Shown here: positions 6,781-10,337 of the stretch, piece by piece | Position numbering within the stretch: the stretch's first letter is position 1 | Layout: every line of letters begins with the position of its first letter | From: Saprospiraceae bacterium | GTDB taxonomy: Bacteria > Bacteroidota > Bacteroidia > Chitinophagales > Saprospiraceae | DNA length: 10,337 bases | Assembly (NCBI GenBank): GCA_020852155.1 | Contig: JADZBJ010000479.1 | Span: forward strand, 1-10,337 | Direction of reading: 5' to 3' | Translations under genes and position numbers: made by a program | Notes under the pieces: generated by a model | What the model was told of the DNA's origin: nothing | Seen by the model: only the letters and a program-made list of their open reading frames with translations | Database searches by the model: none

Positions 6781-7614
6781 TTATTTCCACACTTCCCACC
6801 ATTTTTTAGGCGGGTTATAGGGTTCTTCTGGGGCAGGTTCAACCGGGGGTGCAGGGTTTTTTAGTTTTTCTTCCCTTGCCTTTTCCAGAATCGGCTTCAT
6901 GAGTTGATCAATATTTTCTGGATTGGCTACAACAGAAAAATTAATGGAAACACCCTCGGGAGCGTTGGATACGCGCGAGATCAAATCAACGCCATCATTG
7001 GTTTTGTACTTTCTGCCATCGCCAATCTTGACAATATCCCAGCCGCGTGCCTGATTGGCTGCTATCTGGCCGATATAATGAGATAATGCTGCTCTTTTTT
7101 CTTCGTCTGTTTTTGGTGCGCTCACAAAACCTTGTTCGAAACCATCCATCCTAAAACCATATACACCTATCATCATGATGTCAAAATATAATTCGTTTGT
7201 CATTTCGACAGCATTGAGGATAAATTTATCCACGAAGACAAGCAATGGATGACGGAAAGTGCTTTCAAAATCCAGCACGAATCGAATACCTGACGACTTG
7301 GTCCACTGTGCTTGCTCGCCGGTTTGACCGTTGCTGCTCTCACCGTAAAAAGCCATCACATACTCTATCGGAGTTGAAATGTTTTCTTCCTGATAATTGA
7401 CCGGTCTGGCGATCATTTCGTCATCAATCATGGAAATGGCTTCCTCCCAATATTTAGGGTCGGCATTAAAGGCTATGGCGGAGACAGGTATTTGGGGCAA
7501 ACCTCCACAGCCGCTTCTGACAAGCGTTCTGTCCTTATAAATTTTCATGTACAGCGCCGATTCGCCGCCAATGTTGACAGTGAGAATGATTAATTCAATT
7601 TCTTCTTTTTTCAT
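6781..7614 (-). CDS. Protein of unknown function with Pro-rich linker and Trp-rich C-terminal tail
   Basis: I do not recognise this 277-aa family. No signal peptide or clear membrane segment is present, so it is probably cytoplasmic. The main body (about 1-245) looks like a mixed alpha/beta fold, with a Gly/Cys turn RSGCGGLPQIP (33-43), a hydrophobic segment PLLVFVDKFILNAVEMTNELYF (split about 123-144) and a basic GDGRKYKTNDGVD stretch (198-210). A charged helix (240-251) leads into a proline-rich linker (252-269; APPVEPAPEEPYNPP). The protein ends in KKWWEVWK, a short aromatic-basic tail that could bind a partner or the membrane surface. The start is the ATG at 7612-7614; the leader before it holds a GC-rich hairpin. 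Codon-level composition is more AT-rich than in the proteases. It is convergent with the DinB gene and divergent from the serine hydrolase, so it appears to be a single-gene unit. Confidence 0.85.
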   Translation of the reverse strand: MKKEEIELIILTVNIGGESALYMKIYKDRTLVRSGCGGLPQIPVSAIAFNADPKYWEEAISMIDDEMIARPVNYQEENISTPIEYVMAFYGESSNGQTGEQAQWTKSSGIRFVLDFESTFRHPLLVFVDKFILNAVEMTNELYFDIMMIGVYGFRMDGFEQGFVSAPKTDEEKRAALSHYIGQIAANQARGWDIVKIGDGRKYKTNDGVDLISRVSNAPEGVSINFSVVANPENIDQLMKPILEKAREEKLKNPAPPVEPAPEEPYNPPKKWWEVWK

Positions 7615-7650
7615 TGTATTGAGTTTTTACTAGATGTGTAAATGTAAAAC

Positions 7651-7695
7651 ACGAGCGCCCTGTTCCAACCCGAAGGCATGAAACAGGGCGCTTGT
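7651..7695 (-). promoter_or_regulatory. Attenuator-like leader hairpin of the unknown gene
   Basis: ACGAGCGCCCTGTT (7651-7664) pairs with AACAGGGCGCTTGT (7682-7695): 14 bp with one G-U pair and a 17-nt loop. Read on the minus strand, the stem is followed by GTTTTACATT, so it has the shape of a modest intrinsic terminator. It ends 36 nt before the start codon at 7614. It would lie inside the transcript if the promoter match at 7747-7754 is real. No known riboswitch class was recognised. Confidence 0.5.
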
Positions 7696-7746
7696 TCAAT
7701 ATGGTTTAATAAAGCCGTGCAAGCAGTGAAATGAATTTGACTGGAG

Positions 7747-7754
7747 CAAATATA
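7747..7754 (-). promoter_or_regulatory. Candidate -7 promoter element of the unknown gene
   Basis: On the minus strand this reads TATATTTG, an exact match to the Bacteroidota TAnnTTTG -7 consensus. A clear TTTG -33 element is not present at normal spacing; GTGTGG (7772-7777) is the nearest weak candidate. Use of this site would give a leader of roughly 125-130 nt containing the hairpin. Confidence 0.4.
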
Positions 7755-7866
7755 ATGAGATAAAAACGTTTCCACACATTCCTTTTACAATTATTTACCT
7801 TCTCAAAATATGCCCGTCGGCTAAGGTGAAAATTTGTGCTTTTACAACTCAGGCGTAGAATATTTT

Positions 7867-7918
7867 CCGCAGATTTCGCAGATTAAAAGCGCAGATAACG
7901 CAGATTTTTTGCGAAATC
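7867..7918. repeat. CGCAGAT short repeat cluster with partly inverted flank
   Basis: CGCAGAT occurs four times, at 7868-7874, 7877-7883, 7890-7896 and 7899-7905. Start-to-start spacing is 9, 13 and 9 bp, so the array is two similar pairs. GATTTCGCA (7872-7880) is inverted as TGCGAAATC (7910-7918), so a 9-bp stem can also form across the cluster. From memory, very similar CGCAGATTTCGCAGATT strings occur between genes in many Bacteroidota genomes as dispersed elements; I could not check this here. It lies about 95 bp upstream of the serine hydrolase gene. Confidence 0.65.
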
Positions 7919-7974
7919 CGCTGGAAATTTGTCTTACTCGAAATCAATAAGATGAACTAATTTTAAACTCAGCA

Positions 7975-8011
7975 TCAGGGTAAATCCCCCATTCGGGTGT
8001 CTCAGGGTAAA
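7975..8011 (+). repeat. Direct repeat TCAGGGTAAA before the serine hydrolase start
   Basis: TCAGGGTAAA occurs at 7975-7984 and 8002-8011, 27 bp apart. The second copy ends one base before the ATG at 8013 and places AGGG about 6 nt upstream of it, a possible ribosome-binding element. CCCCC at 7986-7990 lies between the copies and could pair with either GGG. Confidence 0.5.
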
Positions 8012-8012
8012 A

Positions 8013-9497
8013 ATGACCATGAATAAAAATCTCTTATTGCTTTTCGCGGCGTTAGCATGCGCTACCAACCTCTTCGCTCAAAAAATCAATGTTCATCAAC
8101 CTCAACCTTTCCTGAATGTTGAATCCGGCCTGACTTTACGAACAACAGCCAGTACCGACCTCACTGAAGCGCTGGATTCGACTTTCGATCAAATTTCCGA
8201 CCTGTCATCCATTAAAGGGTTTAACGCTGCCATCCGACTGCCTGATGGTACTGTCTGGAAACGCGCCAGCGGCCTTGCTGCTGAATTGCCTGCGCCGCAA
8301 AACATGACCACCGAACACCTGATGGGATATGGCAGCATCACCAAAACCTTTTTGTCAACCACCATGCTGCTGCTGATGGAAGAAGGGTTGCTGCATCTGG
8401 ATGACAGCATTGGCATGTACTTGCCAGCCTATCCGAACATCAATAGCGGTATCACGATACGGCAAATCCTTAGCCATCGTTCGGGGCTGAACGATTATGT
8501 CTCGGAAAATCAGGCTACTGTGGATTACTGGCAAACCCACCTGGGGCATATCTGGGATCCGCAGGATGTGCTGAACAACTATGTTCTGGCGCCCAACTTT
8601 GAGCCGGATTCTTCCTGGCGATATTGCAACACCAATTATATTCTGGCTGGCCTGATTGTGGAAAAAATTGCCGAAAAACCCTGGTACATGGAAGTAAGGC
8701 AGCGTATCCTGGAACCATTGGGCCTGACGCACACCTTCGCTTATCCCTGGGAAATGCCCGGAAGTTTGCCGATGGCGCACGTGTTTTCAGACATTGACGA
8801 TGATGGCGACCCGGATGATTTTCAAGGGAACGGGTTGCCGCTAAACGGCTTTTTTAGCCTGGCCAACAGCGCCGGTTGCCTTATGGGTACGCCCGAAGAT
8901 GTTTCCTTGTTTATGCATCGCCTGATGAACGGACAGATTTTGCAGCCTGCTTCATTGCAGGAAATGAAATTTGATTATCAACACGATGGCAGCGGATTTA
9001 CCTATGGTCTGGGTCTTGGCTCTTTCCCGCTACCGCAACCCCTCGAAAACTGGGGACATACAGGCGGTATCATTTATCAGTCCGTCGCGTTGAACATTCC
9101 CGCCGAAAATATCACCCTGGCTGTTCAACAAAACGATGACCGAAATTTTAACCCGGATGACCCGATTCCGGCGTTTGACCTGTACGTTGTTTTGGTGGAA
9201 TTGCTCAATACCTACATTGAAAACAAGCAATCTTCCGGCATCATCGGACTGCCAGATGCTTTAGCGCACCTGAAGGTTACGCCCAATCCGGCCAGTGACC
9301 ATATCCGTCTTGATTATTTTTCTGATGGGGAAAAGAGCGTTTTCCCGATGAATGTTCAACTGTTTGACATGACCGGACGGGTTATACACGAACAACAGAT
9401 CAATCAAACCAGTAATCAAATTAACATCGCGCATTTACCCGCAGGGATGTATCAAATCCGCGCTGGAAAGTATAGTGGTCGAGTTGTAAAAAACTGA
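8013..9497 (+). CDS. Secreted serine hydrolase, class C beta-lactamase fold, with T9SS tail
   Basis: This is a predicted extracellular serine hydrolase of the beta-lactamase/DD-peptidase group (PF00144-type). A signal peptide covers residues 1-22 (NKNLLLLFAALACATNLFA, then Gln). The three active-site elements are visible: SITK with nucleophile Ser108 and Lys111, the YxN motif YCN with Tyr204 and Asn206, and HTG at 349-351 in place of the KTG box. Family members act as D-Ala-D-Ala carboxypeptidases, aminopeptidases or esterases, so the substrate is open and antibiotic resistance should not be assumed. Residues 260-269 (DIDDDGDPDD) form an acidic DxDxDG loop that could bind calcium. A T9SS type A sorting domain closes the protein (about 420-494; TPNPASDHIRLDY, FDMTGRVI, LPAGMYQIR). 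The start could be ATG 8013 or the ATG two codons later at 8019. A long hairpin follows the stop. Confidence 0.94.
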   Translation: MTMNKNLLLLFAALACATNLFAQKINVHQPQPFLNVESGLTLRTTASTDLTEALDSTFDQISDLSSIKGFNAAIRLPDGTVWKRASGLAAELPAPQNMTTEHLMGYGSITKTFLSTTMLLLMEEGLLHLDDSIGMYLPAYPNINSGITIRQILSHRSGLNDYVSENQATVDYWQTHLGHIWDPQDVLNNYVLAPNFEPDSSWRYCNTNYILAGLIVEKIAEKPWYMEVRQRILEPLGLTHTFAYPWEMPGSLPMAHVFSDIDDDGDPDDFQGNGLPLNGFFSLANSAGCLMGTPEDVSLFMHRLMNGQILQPASLQEMKFDYQHDGSGFTYGLGLGSFPLPQPLENWGHTGGIIYQSVALNIPAENITLAVQQNDDRNFNPDDPIPAFDLYVVLVELLNTYIENKQSSGIIGLPDALAHLKVTPNPASDHIRLDYFSDGEKSVFPMNVQLFDMTGRVIHEQQINQTSNQINIAHLPAGMYQIRAGKYSGRVVKN

Positions 9498-9508
9498 CAT
9501 TAGGTTGA

Positions 9509-9556
9509 ATTATTTTCCATCCAGCCCGACGAAAGCCGGGCTGGATGGAAAATAAT
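9509..9556. terminator. Perfect 20-bp hairpin at a convergent junction
   Basis: The arms 9509-9528 and 9537-9556 are perfect reverse complements (core CATCCAGCCCG with CGGGCTGGATG). The loop can close further as C-GAAA-G, a GNRA-type tetraloop, above an A-C mismatch. It lies between the convergent serine hydrolase and PPK2 genes and probably ends or protects both transcripts. On each strand the descending arm ends A-rich and is not followed by a U-tract, so it is atypical as an intrinsic terminator. Confidence 0.65.
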
Positions 9557-9572
9557 AAGCGGAAGTTTTCTG

Positions 9573-10337
9573 CTATATAATCCCGTTGCTAATCAACAGG
9601 CTTTCTCCTTTTTCATAAATTACATTGGAGCGACCGATGATGAGCGGATCCAGTTTGCCGATGGTTTTCATGTCGCGCTGTTCGAACGGGATTTTGTGCA
9701 GGATATAGCGCATGGCGTTCAGTCGCGCGCGTTTTTTGCAATTGGATTTTACCACAATCCAGGGCGCATCGGAGGTGTCGGTCGAGAAAAACATTTTCTC
9801 CTTGGCCTCAGTGTAGTCGTCCCATTTATCTAATGAAGCCCGGTCAATGGGCGAGAGTTTCCACTGTTTGAGCGGGTGTGTTTCGCGGTCTTTAAAACGC
9901 CTTTTTTGCTCTTCGCGGCTGACTGAAAACCAGAACTTGATGAGTGTGATGCCGCTTCTGACCAGATTCCTTTCAAAATCAGGCACCTGACGCATGAATT
10001 CAGCATACTCTTCTTTGGTGCAAAAACCCATGACGTGTTCTACGCCGGCGCGGTTATACCAGGAACGGTCGAACAACACGATTTCGCCAAAAGAAGGCAG
10101 GTGCTTGACGTAGCGCTGGAAATACCATTGGCCTTTTTCCTCTTCGGTCGGCTTTTCGAGGGCTACGACCCTGGCGCCACGAGGATTCAGGTGTTCCATT
10201 ACGCGCTTGATGGTACCGCCTTTTCCGGCTGCATCGCGGCCTTCAAACAGGATAATCACCCTGGCGCCGGTTTTTTTGACCCATGATTGCAGTTTCAGGA
10301 GTTCCACCTGCAAGTCGTACTTCTGCTTTTCATAGCG
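9573..10337 (-). CDS. ppk2: Polyphosphate kinase 2 (PPK2 family), N-terminus beyond the window
   Basis: PPK2 enzymes transfer phosphate between inorganic polyphosphate and nucleotides, mostly polyP-driven ADP or GDP phosphorylation in the cytoplasm. The P-loop FEGRDAAGKGG, the Walker B-like VLFDRSWYNRAGVE segment, and the lid region KDRETHPLKQWKLSPID are all present, followed by the family's NCKKRARLNAMRYILHKIPF. This looks like a single-domain class I-type PPK2; nucleotide preference cannot be read. The frame stays open to the window edge: eight more codons (RYEKQKYD) precede the TTG at 10313, and they match the normal family sequence before LQVELLKLQ. The TTG is therefore not the start, and the gene is cut by the window, not truncated in the genome. 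254 codons plus the stop are visible. The convergent neighbour is the serine hydrolase, with the shared hairpin between them. Confidence 0.95.
   Translation of the reverse strand, partial: RYEKQKYDLQVELLKLQSWVKKTGARVIILFEGRDAAGKGGTIKRVMEHLNPRGARVVALEKPTEEEKGQWYFQRYVKHLPSFGEIVLFDRSWYNRAGVEHVMGFCTKEEYAEFMRQVPDFERNLVRSGITLIKFWFSVSREEQKRRFKDRETHPLKQWKLSPIDRASLDKWDDYTEAKEKMFFSTDTSDAPWIVVKSNCKKRARLNAMRYILHKIPFEQRDMKTIGKLDPLIIGRSNVIYEKGESLLISNGII

Larger units (their letters stand above)
7615..8012. other. Divergent intergenic region
   Basis: This 398-bp gap separates the unknown protein gene (-) from the serine hydrolase gene (+). From left to right it holds a leader hairpin (7651-7695), a minus-strand -7 promoter match (7747-7754), an AT-rich stretch, a cluster of four CGCAGAT repeats (7868-7905) with a partly inverted flank to 7918, and a 10-bp direct repeat just before the hydrolase start. 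I see no plausible small gene on either strand and no convincing plus-strand promoter. The nearest TTTG-type matches (7829-7836 and 7924-7931) each miss one consensus base and lack a spaced -33 element. Confidence 0.7.

Noticed and set aside
7867..7918. CRISPR array
   Set aside because: The repeat unit is only 7 bp with 2-6 bp between copies, and no cas gene is nearby.
8013..9497. Antibiotic-resistance beta-lactamase
   Set aside because: The fold is shared with many peptidases and esterases. The T9SS tail and HTG motif in place of KTG do not point to a resistance enzyme, and the substrate cannot be read from sequence.
10313..10315. TTG as the start codon of the PPK2 gene
   Set aside because: The frame continues upstream with family-like residues to the window edge, so the real start lies outside.

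Overview
The window looks like chromosomal DNA from a member of the Bacteroidota, most likely an environmental Saprospiraceae/Chitinophagales-type organism. This rests on three observations. Two secreted proteins end in type IX secretion (T9SS) type A sorting domains. The first gene has the architecture of a metalloprotease family I know mainly from Bacteroidota (DUF5117/DUF4953). Shine-Dalgarno sequences are mostly absent, and there are TAnnTTTG-type promoter motifs. No phage, transposase, integrase, tRNA, rRNA or CRISPR array was seen.

Layout. Positions 53-5042 hold two large exported zinc metalloproteases of the metzincin type, both on the + strand. The first (845 aa) has no T9SS tail and may be a lipoprotein or periplasmic. 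The second (702 aa) is a reprolysin-like enzyme with an accessory beta-sandwich domain and a T9SS tail. Each is followed by a hairpin with a U-tract. Positions 5161-6748 hold small cytoplasmic single-domain genes on the + strand: a NADAR/YbiA-like protein overlapping an NTF2-like protein by 14 bp, then a DinB-family protein. Positions 6781-7614 (- strand) encode an unrecognised 277-aa protein with a proline-rich linker and a tryptophan-rich C-terminus. A divergent 398-bp gap follows. It contains a leader hairpin for that gene and a short cluster of CGCAGAT repeats. Positions 8013-9497 (+) encode a secreted class C beta-lactamase-fold serine hydrolase with a T9SS tail. Positions 9573-10337 (-) encode a PPK2-type polyphosphate kinase whose N-terminus lies beyond the window edge.

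Functionally, the three exported hydrolases fit a lifestyle of extracellular protein and peptide degradation. The central cytoplasmic genes look like unrelated housekeeping or stress functions. They are lower in GC by eye than the protease genes (sampled 60-base lines: about 38-47% against 43-65%). I did not find a clearly new multi-gene system. The best leads are the attenuator-like hairpin upstream of the unknown gene, the CGCAGAT repeat element, the NADAR/NTF2-like overlapping pair, and two unusually long perfect hairpins without U-tracts at the two convergent gene junctions.
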